This document shows positions 42,847-54,900 of a DNA stretch of 64,000 bases, in pieces. Numbering within the stretch: position 1 is the first letter of the stretch; each line of letters starts with the position of its first letter. The DNA comes from Centroberyx gerrardi (Eukaryota > Chordata > Actinopteri > Beryciformes > Berycidae). A program made the translations under genes and the position numbers. Under the pieces are notes generated by a model. The model worked only from the letters and a program-made list of their open reading frames with translations, ran no database searches and was not told the origin of the DNA. The DNA is taken from NCBI RefSeq assembly GCF_048128805.1, contig NC_136005.1:20300260-20364259 (forward strand). The letters are read 5' to 3'.

Positions 42847-45800
42847 TTAAAGCTCCTCTTTCTTCTTTAAGATTATTTTCCGTACCATGTCAGCTACTTT
42901 GGGTTTGATTTCTTTGACAGAAACACTTGGTCCCCATGCATCAACTACTTTTCCATTTACATCAATAAGATACTTCCAGAAATTCCAGTCAGGCTCCTTT
43001 GCAGATGACTCTGTAAAGAATAAAAAACAAGACATCTTATGAAGTACAAATGCCTAGAGGTATACTGTACGCTTAACAACCTTGCAGTTTTGAAACATTC
43101 TTCCGAACAACTACCATCACTCAATCTGATTTCAGCCATTCAACAAAGTCAGATATGCACTCAGTGTGACCTATATATCATCCATTCTAAATATTACCAT
43201 TTTTATTTTATTCACATAATCTATATTCCCTGAATAGCTTACGTATACAATTTTGCTTATAATAATGCAATCCTCAAGGTCTTCTCCACTGAGGGTTTGA
43301 AACCTCACCGGTTGCCTGTCAAGCTCTTTCCTTAAGGAGAAACCTTGCAAGTCATTCCCAAAAGAAACGAAACACTCATCGGCATGCATAAACACACACA
43401 CACGCACTTATGGTTGGAGGCATACATTTATTTATGAGGCCACAAAGGTCAAAGCTCTGCAACACAACTCACCAGCGAGGTACTTGTAGGCATTGTTGGC
43501 TCCAGTGCCGACCACGGCGATTTTACTGAACAGGGGGAAGGAGACTCCATAGACTCTGCGCACAAAATTGTCAATCTCTTTGTCGCTGCCAGGCTCTTGC
43601 TGGCCGAACTGGTTGCAGGGGAAGGCCAGCACGTTAAAGTGGTAGGGCCCATAGTCCCGCTGGAGCTGCTGCAGGTCTGTGTAGTGTTCCTCAGTGAAGC
43701 CACACTCACTGGCCACATTCACCACCAAGGACACCTGAAATCACAGGAACACACTGTAAACACTAAAGCAAACCTAAAATAAAGGGCATAAATTATGATG
43801 CAGTCCTGACACTGTTACAAATCAATCAAAAGTAACTCTGAGACCGGCAACAGCTCATCACATTCAACATAGCCTGTTTGAGAGAAGAGGGCATGCTCTG
43901 TGCACACCATTCATTAGTTTTGTTAAAGATAATATTTGCGGTGAGTAGCAGGCATTTCAGGGACGATCATGTGTGAAATGAAAGACTGAATGGTTTGATG
44001 GAAACATTCAACCAGTGAACAATGTAGGGGGGATCTTGAGCTGGTGCCTTACTGATCATCTGTCGCCTTGTTTAGACTCAAAGGATTCATTCAACCTTCA
44101 AACCAAGCAATCAATACACTGGAGGACAAAAAGAAACCACACTGTGATGATGATTTGATTGAATAGTAAGCCAAAACATTATGCTTTAATAATAATAATT
44201 ATTATTATAAGTAGCAAAAGTAGCTAAAATGTTAAATGTAAACAGAAAAATAATCCTACAAAGTGCTGTTTAATAGTCTTAAGCATGAAAAGGAGTGATG
44301 GTCACAAAGGTCCGCAGCTGTTTGTTTTCTTCCTTTTACTGATGCTGCTAGAAATTACAGCTGAAGTCAAATTGCAAATTTGACTATAATATCACAGCAA
44401 TTAAATCTGGAAAAGAAAATACCAAATTATACCTGCTCAAGCTTTCTCTCATATGAAATAGATCAATCTCAATCATAAGGTGTATCAAACAGAATGTATT
44501 TGTAGCAGCTCCAAAGAGCCCAGTAATAATGATTCTGTGTGCATTTTAAATATTTTGTTTTTATTCTAGCATTAAATCATAACAAATTCATTAATGCTTT
44601 TGTAATACACACCCCATCCAAAAAATAATGTGCTGAGGTTTAAAAATCCTTCTATTGTACATGATCCCCTTCAGTCATGTTTTCTGTAAAATAATGTTTT
44701 AATGGTTGTACTAAAAGGTATTATGACTATTTTTGTAATGTAGAGCATACATTTTTTTTGAATTAAATGTGCTTTTGTGTGTCTGTTGTTTTGTCTGTTT
44801 TGTCAATTTGCCTAATAAACACAAACTGTTATGCTAGGACGAGGCTAATAAAATGAAAAAAATAAAAGAAAAAAATTATATAAATCACAGAATGGCATTT
44901 GTTAATTCCTTTTCCAACAGTCACTACTCTACTATTCTGTATGTTATCATTTGAAAAACACTGCTGATAGTCTACTGCTGAATGAACCCAAAGTGGTTCA
45001 ATCTGTCCGTTACACTGTTGTTTGACTTAATTTATTAATGAGCATCCATGAACATGTAGGCCTAATTAATTTGCCATTAAAAGGGATCTTGAAGGTACAA
45101 ATAGCACCATACATGCACACATGCAATACTAGCAAAACACACCCCAAACTTTTTCAACCTTCCAAATTCTGCAAGGAATTAACAGCATTCAGTTGGTTCC
45201 TGGTAGAGTTCAACTGTCCAGAGCTTTCACAGAACCACTAATTACACACTGACTGAAAGACTTGTGAAGCCAAGACTGTAGTTACTGTGACACATCACAG
45301 TAACTACAGTCTTGGTTTCACAAGCATTCAATAAGATGTGTTTGATGTGAAAATATAGACAACAAATGGATTTTTAAAAATGACTTCAAACATACTGACT
45401 CATACCTTTCTTTTGAAACAGAGATTATGTATGTATCTAAACAATCCCTTGTTTTTTTGTTTACCTTTTGATCTTAAGTGTTAGTGGAGAGATCAAAGGT
45501 GGACCTGTTCAGGTAAAGGGCAAAGAAATAGTTGAATATGGGAGAGTGGGTTAATACATTTGTTAATCCAGCTTTCTGCTACAGCTCACAGACAAAGAGG
45601 GAGAGCAACAGTCATGCGTGTGCAAAGGAAGAAAGAGTGGCTGCAAAAGTAAGTACATGCATTGTTTGAGTTTATTCCCCCCCCCCCAATCAAACTTTTG
45701 GTGATCCCATTATCCAGTGTTGACATCTAGTGTCATGATGAAGTAATCACAAGTGGTGCATCTCAGAAAAGAAAAGTCACATAGATTATAAAGACCAAAC

Positions 45801-46578
45801 AGAAACAAAATACCTAGAATACTTATTATTAACATTATTGACAACAACATCAACAATAAGAATATTTATAAAAATAAAACTTATATTGATAATAATAATA
45901 ATCACAATAATAGTATTAATACTAATAATCATAACAACACTTGCCTTAACAATACAAGCCTACAAAAGTGAGTCTAAATTAATCTCTGACAAGCCTATGT
46001 AGAAATTTACCTGCAAACAAAGATAATTTATGGTCAAACCAATCAAATAACAGATATGCTGATAGAAGGCTGGCTGTTCCAGGTTATGTATGTGTCTATT
46101 ACCAGAACAAGACTAAATATGATGCCAAATCCCACATAATGGTCCACTAAACCATACCTTGGTTTGAATGAAAATCTAGGAAGCTCCTGGGGCTATAGGC
46201 CTCTTGCCACGTAGGCTAGCATGGGCTACATGATGGACAGCTAGAGCAGGCTCCAGTCAAACTGCTCCACATCATCAACTTCTACAAACAAAGTGTTATT
46301 TCATAGAAAAAAACAAAAACCAAATATCCCCATCCAATAGACATGCATGGACCGGGTTGACATGCAAAGGGAGGCTGCATGCAAATACTCCGGTCCATCG
46401 CTGGTGTAAACTGTAAATATGTTATAACCGGCTGCTCCAGACTTACCGAGCCCCGGTATTTCTCCAGGGACACTAATCTCCCTCTGCTGTTAACTACTTT
46501 GAAAGTATAGAAATCTTTCTGTTTGCTCTCGATGAGACTGAATAGAGTGATAAACACCGCGAGCGCCCCGAGCAGCAT
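42847..46578 (-). CDS. gpx7: gpx7, glutathione peroxidase 7 (ER thiol peroxidase, three coding exons)
   Basis: Minus-strand exons 46447-46578, 43473-43734 and 42847-43010 join in phase with consensus GT-AG junctions to give 185 residues (human about 187). Residues 1-18 (MLLGALAVFITLFSLIES) are a signal peptide. The peroxidatic cysteine is C55 in NVASECGF. A second conserved block is FPCNQFGQQEP (C84, Q89), and the WNF motif is at 140-142. The peroxidatic position is a plain TGC cysteine codon, not TGA, so this is the non-selenium type. The C-terminus KKKEEL ends in KEEL, a KDEL-like ER retrieval signal. In the family it oxidises protein disulphide isomerase using peroxide in the ER lumen. It is divergent with tut4, as in mammals. 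The alternative gpx8 would carry an N-terminal membrane anchor, which is not seen here. Confidence 0.96.
43740..46440. other. gpx7 intron 1
   Basis: 2.7 kb intron between gpx7 exons 1 and 2. It is AT-rich, with an ATA/ATT-rich low-complexity patch at about 45825-45930, a poly-C tract at 45678-45687 and the hairpin at 45261-45324. I see no gene. Confidence 0.6.
45261..45324. repeat. Near-perfect 30-bp inverted repeat (hairpin)
   Basis: The left arm 45261-45290 (CTTGTGAAGCCAAGACTGTA + GTTACTGTGA) and the right arm 45295-45324 are inverse complements with a single mismatch, separated by a 4-base loop (CACA). A single mismatch over 30 bp is a strong fold-back. It lies in gpx7 intron 1. It could be a small MITE or the result of a replication-slippage inversion. 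Confidence 0.9.
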
Positions 46579-46694
46579 TGTTCAAGTAAAACAGCCAACG
46601 CAACTTGGGCAAACTTCTTCCAACTTCAGCGGTTCCTCGTCCCGGCTGTCCGTCACTAGGCTGCGTATGATGCGTCAAGCTAGCGAGAATAACA

Positions 46695-46715
46695 AAATAA
46701 GACTTCCGGGACGGT
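46695..46715 (-). promoter_or_regulatory. gpx7: ETS-type motif in the gpx7 promoter region
   Basis: CTTCCGG at 46703-46709 (CCGGAAG on the gene strand), 125 bp upstream of the gpx7 start codon, in a moderately CpG-containing stretch without a TATA box. This is typical of vertebrate housekeeping-type promoters, but it is one motif only. Confidence 0.35.
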
Positions 46716-46719
46716 CATA

Positions 46720-48480
46720 GTTTTCAAAATAAAATGAAATAAAACAAAGGCGTTGCAACGTTTTGCGAGCAATTGGTATCAAAATGAAAATGAAGAATGA
46801 TGAATGAATGAAAAAGTTGAAGGATTAATATATATGTTTTAAATGAAAATATAATCGTTTCTTCCCCAAAAAGTCCTTTTCACAGCATATATTCACAGCT
46901 ATGCAAGATAGGCCTAGTAAAGCTACGTTTTGCTCCATATTTAATTTAAGAATGATTCCACTCAGTATTTTTCATACAATAGCCTATTTGTTGCTCTGCA
47001 CACCCTAATACAATTATATATATTTTATTTTATTTGCAAAAATCATACATTTACGCTTTTATTTTGAAGGCAAAAATCGCCAAACCCCGGTATTACTCTG
47101 CCTATATCTGGCTGGTTTGACGCAGCTGATGTGTAGCGCGCTGGGTGGGTGGAGTTTGTTTGCCCTACTAAAATGATTTCAGATGGAGAACAAGCGCATC
47201 CCGACTCAGCTCATTAGGCTTCTGAGGCATTCATGGCCTACTTTTCTAGAGGAAAATAGATGAATAGATGCCAAAAATACAGAATGAAACCTGAACTTCT
47301 AGGCTATTTTTAATTCTATCTTAGGCTTGTTTGTACATGAGCAGTTTTCACAAACGTCTTACTTGTGTAGGTATCACATTTATTGTATTCACAGAGTAGG
47401 CCTAATTTCACAGATGAGATGGGACACAGGCTATTTGATTATTTCAGTGTTGCAAGGCTTAGTTCAAGTGTGATGTAGCCTATAGGTGCCCTTTTGTCTG
47501 GGGAGGTTGTGAGGAACAATGTCAGTAGCCCAGGTCATATGGAAAATGTGTTTGTAAATGTGTGCAAAGGATCCAGATCTGATAAATGAAAAGATTTAAA
47601 AAAGGCTTTCATGAAGCCTAGAGACAGAGCAAAAAGACTTGGCTCGAGATCAATTTATTTTAAATTATCAATCTCATGCAAGAGTTCACAATTTTGATGG
47701 AATCCCATTTCGGATGACGAATTTCTTTAACAAAAACACCCAATTAAAAGTGGTATTTTAGGTTGCATTTGATAGTCCAACCATGCCAACTTGCTCACTG
47801 AACTGGAGCTTTGCGCTCGTTTCCAGCTCCGCAAGAGGCCGGCTGATCCTGATCCTTGGAGCGCCTCGAAGTCCCTCTTTAAGTATCCTGCTTCCACCCC
47901 ATTAGGCTATACATAGCCTACTGTGAAACTATGACTTTAGGAACATGATGAGTCAAGTTTTTAGTATAGATCTAAGACGTTATGGTTACGGCTGGCCCCC
48001 AAAGTCACATATGGACATAAAAACACAACAAACAAACAAAAATCCATTTGCTACACTTTATTTGGCCCTAAATTCCTCTAAACCCAGTACTGCACCATCA
48101 CACTGCATGTAATGCACCATCTAGTGGGCAAAAATAAAAGTGCTCTTCCTGAGTGGTAGATCTTCAAGTGCTGTCGGAAATACCTAAATTATGAGTTGAG
48201 AGCACATGAGCAACCCAAGAAAATGGTAAAAACAACTAGGAAAGTCGGTATTTTCTATGATGGATGGAAGCCGTGCCAAAAATTATTAGTAAATGTTATG
48301 TATTTTAATATTATTCAGTATTGATTCATTGTTTTATTGTTATTAATTCTATGTAAATAATGTGTATTATTGTATGTTTTTGTTTTCACTCGTTTGACTT
48401 TGACTTTTCACACATTAATAAATGAATTATTAAAAACAAAAAATAATTACCTAGCCTAATTAAAACATCAATTACATGCC
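46720..48480. other. gpx7-tut4 divergent interval: no gene seen
   Basis: Non-coding DNA between the two divergent genes. A small GC-richer stretch at 47100-47210 and another at 47810-47900 stand out, but no motif or exon can be supported. Confidence 0.45.
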
Positions 48481-48529
48481 ACCAATAATCTACTTTTGTT
48501 ACAGCATCTATTCCTTATTTCTGAACAGT

Positions 48530-49245
48530 CACTTAAAGGCATTAGAAGTTGTATAGAGGTCTTTCAGGTGACATCTACACCCTCTGCCAGTGTATTGGAC
48601 AGTTCTTGGACACATTATTTGTACTTCGGTCATTACCTCAAATATGTCCAGGGCACAAGAACAGAAGGATGAGGAAGACCTTACTTTCCCAACACAGCAG
48701 AAACCCATCACCCTTCTCACCCAGTCATCTCTTCTTTGAGAGACTCCCCTCTGGCAAGAGACTGCGGTCTATCAAGACCAGAACCTCACAACACCACAAC
48801 AGTTTCTTCCCCATGGCAGTGGAGCTTACAAACAATCCCCGTCTTTCACTGACTCTGGACTGAATCTCTGAGCACAATTCCATACAAATTGTATATATGT
48901 AAATACATAGTCGTATCTATCGTATTTGTGTATAGTGACACTATTTATTCATGTTTGGTACTTTGGTCAGACACTAAATGCAACTTACTACTGAGCCCTT
49001 GTACAAAGCCCCTCGATAACCCACTTAGACACCACACTTATTGTATATAGTACTGTATATATTTTCAGGAATCTCTTCTTTCTTTCTACTTTGTCTCTGA
49101 CGTTTGATATTTAAATTCAATTTGTAAAGCTTTATTGCTGCTTGTTTGTCTGTCTAAATTCTTGCAAAATACTGCACCAACCTCACCAAGTGAAATTCCT
49201 AGTATGTGAAAATGTACCTGGCAAAAATAAATCTGATTCTTATTC
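48530..49245 (+). mobile_element. LINE 3' end remnant between gpx7 and tut4
   Basis: The end of a LINE ORF2 is visible at 48549-48863, with FFERLPSGKRLRSIKTRTSQ and HHNSFFPMAVELTNN, the usual C-terminal RHxNSFFPxAVxLxN block. A long 3' UTR follows and ends GTACCTGGCAAAAATAAATC then TGATTCTTATTCTG at about 49213-49247, a common fish LINE tail. It is truncated at the 5' end. Confidence 0.7.
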
Positions 49246-49689
49246 TGTCTGTAATGACAAAGGCTCATTGCTCATTGGCCAGTTGGACTAAATTCTAATC
49301 TAATTCTGCTCCAAAGTAAATGGTTATTATGGAAACAGAAAATAGTAAATATCATTAACATTAATTATGGAATCAGAAATGCAGAAAAGAGAGATTTCTT
49401 GGACATATTACATTATCACAAACAAAATACCAACAAATACTAACAAACAAAGCTAGATACTCTAGCCTGAGCCAAAATGTTGGTTCAGGTATCTTCATTG
49501 CGTTATCGACGAATGGCCAGCAGCAGCAGGATGCATTAATTGTACAATGGACCTCCAAGATGGTCCCAGCCCTGATGCAGCTGCTCAGGACAACATACCT
49601 GATTAGGGAGTTTACGAGGAGCACGTGAAGGCAGCATTTGACACGCCCCTTTACATCATCACTGGCACTCCCACAATGCAGTGGGGGAA

Positions 49690-49812
49690 TGTATTAACAT
49701 GGCGTCAATGGTAGCTGTTTTGACCAGGGCCGTGGGATTTGAAAAACAATATGCCTAACAGGAATATGGAGATAGCGAAACAATAATTTGAAATATAATT
49801 TTGATTTTAAAA
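49690..49812 (+). other. tut4: Possible non-coding first exon of tut4
   Basis: A locally GC-richer stretch (CATGGCGTCAATGGTAGCTG, 49700-49719) is followed by a consensus donor AAAA|GTAAGT at 49809-49818. It lies 630 bp before the acceptor (TTTCTAG) that opens the first coding exon. The ATG at 49701 is in a good context but its frame closes after 19 codons, so it would be an upstream reading frame. The 5' limit is a guess. Confidence 0.35.
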
Positions 49813-50523
49813 GTAAGTTAATATGTGTTCCTCCTTGTTGTAATTGTCGAAATCAGCTTTTTTGCTGTCTTTAATAGCTTGCTGTTTTGTGGTAACTGTG
49901 CCAGTATTATTTATCTCACGGTAGCTAGCTAGATAACTCGGTACAGTAGCTAGCTAATGGAGACAGCTAATAGCAAACTAAGCTAAGCAAACAGACCCCA
50001 GGAAGTAAATGTGCAACTTTGCTAGAACGCAGGAAATTAATTTTCATTATACTGTTGATTTTTGTCGATAAACCGACGACAATATCTGATGTTTATCTGC
50101 GAGTGGCACTGTGCGTAATCGCCTCTTTTCGTTTCTGTTTTGGAAGTTAAGCTAGCTACCAGCAGCATCACTGTACAGTGTACATCACTGTCTGGCTGGA
50201 CTCTGATTATATGTGGTGTGTTTGTGAGTTTGGGGGTTCAGCTAACGGCTCTGTTACTCTAACTATCTCGTTAACATTTATAATGACTTACAGTACAGGA
50301 TACAATAAGCATATGCATGGATTTGGTCATTCAGCTTGACATTATTTGATAAAAACAAGATGAAAAAGACCAGCACAATATTTCATTTTGTAATCTGGCC
50401 AGTTAAGTTAATGTAAATGACATGTCTGTCTGTCTTTCTAGATTTCATTTTTCTTGTCTCCCTGGTCATCCTCAACGTGGTGTTGTTGACTCCACCAGGG
50501 ACACGAGCAGGAGGACGGGAGGC

Positions 50524-51927
50524 ATGGATGAGTCCACAAGCCCAATAAAAACAGTCAAACCATCTCGCAACGAGGCAAGAGGAGCCAGAGCTTTGCCCAC
50601 CAAGCCAAATAAAGAGGCTCCAGCACAGAGAGAGGGCATCAAGTCTGCCGGCCGCAATAAGGAAAGCCTTACTACTACAAAGGATGACCATAATATAGGC
50701 AGCCAGGGAAGTCGTGGGCCAGGCAAGACCTCCACAGATAGCCCCCAGGACAAGGGGAGAGGAAAGCCCCGCAGGCTGACTGGGAGAACCAGCTCTGGGG
50801 AGAGAGGCAAAGGAAAAGTGGCAGGCCCACAGCAGCAGTTGGCAGCGCAGGCTCCTGACTCCAGGGCTTCTCTATCTGCAGGCAGGAGCCCCTCAGGAAG
50901 CAGAGAGACCAGTTCTGCTGCAGTGCCTAGTACACCTGAGAAAGGCCGCACAGAGCAGACCAAGGCCACCAAGGCCACTCTAGTGAAGGACAAGTCCCAC
51001 GGTGGGTTTAGTTACAAGATTTATTTTTATTAACTATAGCTAGGGCTGTAGCCTGTAATATCTTATCTTTTCATGACAAATAGGTCTGTGTATAAATATT
51101 GCCTTAGATGACCAAACACATCTCTGGAACATTGATTTGTCTGGTTTGTTGTGTGCAGGGGCGAAGGCTATGGCATTGATGAGTCAGTCTGTTGAAGAGG
51201 GCGCAGAGGTGGGGGCCGTCCGGGAGGAAGGGACGTTGACAGAGCAACAACTGGGCCTCCGGCAGGCAGAGGAGCGCCTCTACAGAGACTACATCCACCG
51301 ACTGGTGAAAGTACGGAGACAATCCCTTCAGAATAGACATGAATGGAGGGGAGGAGTTGGTGTTTTTCAAATGAGTTTCTCTCTGATGTCTTTAGGTTAC
51401 TGTCATTTGCATATCTATTTAGTAAAGGGTGGCCACTCGTGAAGGATTAGACAGTGGTACAGGATTTGAATTGATTGCTTTTGCCTCTCTTTTGTTTTCA
51501 CAGCAGTCCCCTGAGTACCCAAACTTTCAGTACTTATGCAAGCTCTGTTCCGTGCACATTGAGAACATCCAGGGAGCACACAAACACATCAAGGAAAAGA
51601 GACACAAGAAGAACATAATGGTAAGTTTGTGTTTTCACTCATCCCAGGACTTGTGCTCGTGGTTTTCTTTTTTTCTTTTTTAGGAAAAGGGAAAGATCAA
51701 AAGTAATGGCTTTTGAATTTAGCATTTTACACTGGTTCTGCTATGTCAGGAGAAACAGGAGGAGAATGAGCTGCGTGCCCTGCCGCCCCCCTCCCCTGCC
51801 CAGCTGAGGGCAGTGGACGCATCTGTCCTGGACACAGCCAAGCAACAAGGGATCTCAGAAGAGGACTTCCAGGTTCGGCAGGCAGTGGTCACCAGGATGG
51901 AGCAGACCATCCAGCAGCACCTCTCAG
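50524..51927 (+). CDS. tut4: tut4 coding exons 1-4: disordered N-terminus and C2H2 finger
   Basis: Exons 50524-51001, 51159-51310, 51504-51620 and 51750-51927. Exon 1 (159 residues) is rich in Ser, Lys, Pro and Gly with no fold visible, and is the least conserved part. Exon 2 ends in LGLRQAEERLYRDYIHRLVK. Exon 3 encodes the C2H2 finger: YLCKLCSVHIENIQGAHKHI followed by KEKRHKK, with C222, C225, H238 and H244. This finger takes part in binding the LIN28/pre-let-7 complex in mammals. Exon 4 gives a helical linker starting EKQEENELRALPPPSPAQLR. Confidence 0.93.
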
Positions 51928-54900
51928 GTAGTCCTCCATGACGCCACTCACCCTGGTCCATGGTTTTATTCAACAAATACTGTGGAAGAGGAGAGTTGCT
52001 TTCAGAACAGTTTGTTTTTCAAGTCCTATGGAAGTCTGGATTGTTATGTGGGCCCAGGCCTCGATGATCTGCAGTGTCTAGCTTTCACCGGTTTTTACAA
52101 ACTAAAATGGACACCTAGTCACAAGTCTATAATCCTGATAGTTTTGGGAGTTACAGAAAGATATAGTGTATATTTGTCCAATAACAGTTGTTTGGTTTTC
52201 CAGCTTGTTCCCTCCGTCTTTATGGATCATGTCTTACCCGATTTGCCTTCAAGACAAGTGATATCAACATTGATGTCACCTACCCTTCCTCAGTAAGTCT
52301 GCTTGTTTACACAGTCACAAAATAGTGGTGTATGTGGACTGATGCATTCATATTCATTGTTTTCTCCATCCTAACTGTAAATATCCAGAACATCATTTAA
52401 GGGTGCTATGTGTAGCATTTTTAAACACCAATATATCATTGTCAAAATAACTGTGATACATTGGTATAATTCCCTTGAACAAATAAACCATGGTGAAGAC
52501 AATTGGTAGCCTTTATATGACGCCAGTGATATTGTTAGTGCTAGTATTTGTCAAAATTAAGACCACATTTTCCATAAACCCTGTTGCTTTCTTTCACTTG
52601 CTCCATTTGCACTGGAAGAGCAGCATCCCTCTTCCTGTTTTGTGCTGTAAAACAATCTCCTCAATTATACTAGTGTCTCAAATTGAATGTTGTAATTATT
52701 TATTGATTGATGATTTATGTTAAATGTTAAACATAGTTTTATGCAAAGGACATTGGGGAAAAGGGCGGAATCAGCCGTGATGTTTGGTGGTGTTGATGTT
52801 CTCATTTTCTCTTGCTACTTTTGTCTGTTCAGATGACGCAACCAGACGTGTTGATTCAAGTGCTGGAAATTCTAAAGAACAGCCGTAAGTCTTGCCTATT
52901 ACATTTCAAACTTTCCATGAGTTGAGACACGTTCAAGTGGCCTTAAGTTGTATAAACCCTTTGTCTTGATTGTCCGTAATTGTTGTATTTGCCTTGTTAA
53001 TGCATTTGTCTGAAAGCATTTGCAAATTAGACTTTTCAGAACATTTTCAGAATGCTTAGAAATGTCATATTTGTTAGATGCTTTGGTATGGAATTTCAGT
53101 AGATATTACATTTATCCAAAAATACATTACACCCAAGGGGTTTGGATACATGTTACCCTGTGTAGGTCCAGTATTTAAGTGAAACTGCCCTATTAAATTA
53201 ATTTCTGTTTGTGCAACTTATTTAAGGTCATTTACTGGATTCTTCAATCTTTTTCCCTAGCTGAATTTTCTGAGGTTGAGTCAGACTTTCATGCCAAAGT
53301 TCCTGTTGTGTTCTGTCGGGATATCAGCAGGTTAGTGTCGGCCTGAACACCTCAATGCAATGTTTTTTTTTATGATTATGACAGTCTATCGTCATTGCTG
53401 TTTCATTTATATGCCATACATGTCTAGAATGTATGTTTTTGTGTGTGTGTGTTTTTTAAATTTTTTTTATAATTGCTTTCCTGCCTACATCACCGATCAG
53501 AAGAGGGAATTCTTATGATGTAGAGCTATCCTACAACGGATTGTGCCATCCTAGTCAACATGGAGTCAGCTGAGTTAGATTATCTCCTTTTACAGTGTGC
53601 TTATGTGGACTGAACATTCTTATAGTGCATATCAACTCTTAGTTAATTGATTTTTCATCCCATCGGTTCCAGTACTAGTTTGCAGTCATGCACCAACTTT
53701 GGTTCTCCAACAAAATAGCCTCAAATGAAGTAGAAAGACAGTACACAGTAGAGATATAGGTGGAACATTATAAATTTGCCTATGATGGTGATTTTCTTGG
53801 GAATAGATAGGGATAACTGTTTATATGCAGCCCTACACAGTGGCATTAATGCAAGACAGCAGCTAGCATGATTACGTTTTTTTTTTTCAAGTGATTCAGT
53901 GTCGTGTTCATGTGCCCAACGCTTCTGTTTCTGTGCAGTGGGCTGATGTGCAAGGTTAGTGCAGGCAATGATGTTGCCTGTCTCACCACCAATCACCTGG
54001 CTGCCCTGGCTAAACTGGAGCCCAGATTGGTTCCCCTGGTCCTGGCCTTCCGCTACTGGGCAAGGGTAAGACTGCTGCTGAAACTGATACCTTAGCTCAA
54101 AGAAGAGAGGATAGAGAGCGCTTCTATTGAGTTTGGTGTGTGAAGGAATGTGCTGAAGGTGCTCTTTGGTTTGGGGTTGTTGCTTATTGAAAAAGTTCCA
54201 AGGCACTCTTCAGGTAAAAACTTTAAAAGCCTTAATTTCATGGCTAATTCAAAAGAACATATTGGAAACACCTCCGAATGGTGTTTTGGCCGTGTTGTGG
54301 CCTTCATCAGGGAGTAGCACACCACACTGCATGAAGAACAAGATGGTGGATGCGGGTAGGTCCATTTCAAATGTAGGACAACAACATGCATTAGAGTTGT
54401 TTTTAATATGTTCTTTTGAACTAGCCATGAAATGAAAGCTTTTTAAAATTTTGCCTGAATAGTTGCCTGAACTTTTTTTTTTTTTTTTAATAAAGCATCT
54501 ACATTTCTTCAAAGACATATGTATTGAAAACACTGCAAATAGAAAAAAAAAATCATGCTATAAATGTGTATTTCCACATAATAAAGAGTTCATGAATAGA
54601 CTATAATGTGTGAGGATTTGGTAATTTAACTAATTAATTTGAGTTATACTATTTTATTTTGATTAAGACTAAAAAGCAAACTAACAAACAGCAAATGTTT
54701 TCTTGCATGTTTATCCCTGTAGTTGTGCCACATCGACTGCCAGGCAGAGGGTGGCATCCCCTCCTACTCCTTCGCCCTCATGGTCATCTTCTTCCTGCAG
54801 CAGAGGAAAGAGCCCATCCTCCCAGTCTACCTGGGCCGCTGGGTAAGTGAATTCTCATGTCCCGCCACCATGATACGTGGTATGTGGGACATTGTGTTGT

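Noticed and set aside
43690..43720. Selenocysteine codon in a glutathione peroxidase
   Set aside because: The peroxidatic codon reads TGC on the gene strand, as expected for gpx7, so no SECIS element was sought.
50422..50523. Upstream extension of the tut4 reading frame
   Set aside because: The frame is open before 50524, but it includes the intron end (TTTCTAG acceptor) and lacks a methionine in good context between the acceptor and 50524.
50472..50993. 173-residue open frame on the minus strand
   Set aside because: It is the antisense shadow of tut4 coding exon 1; the plus strand has conserved start context, splice sites and phase with the following exons.
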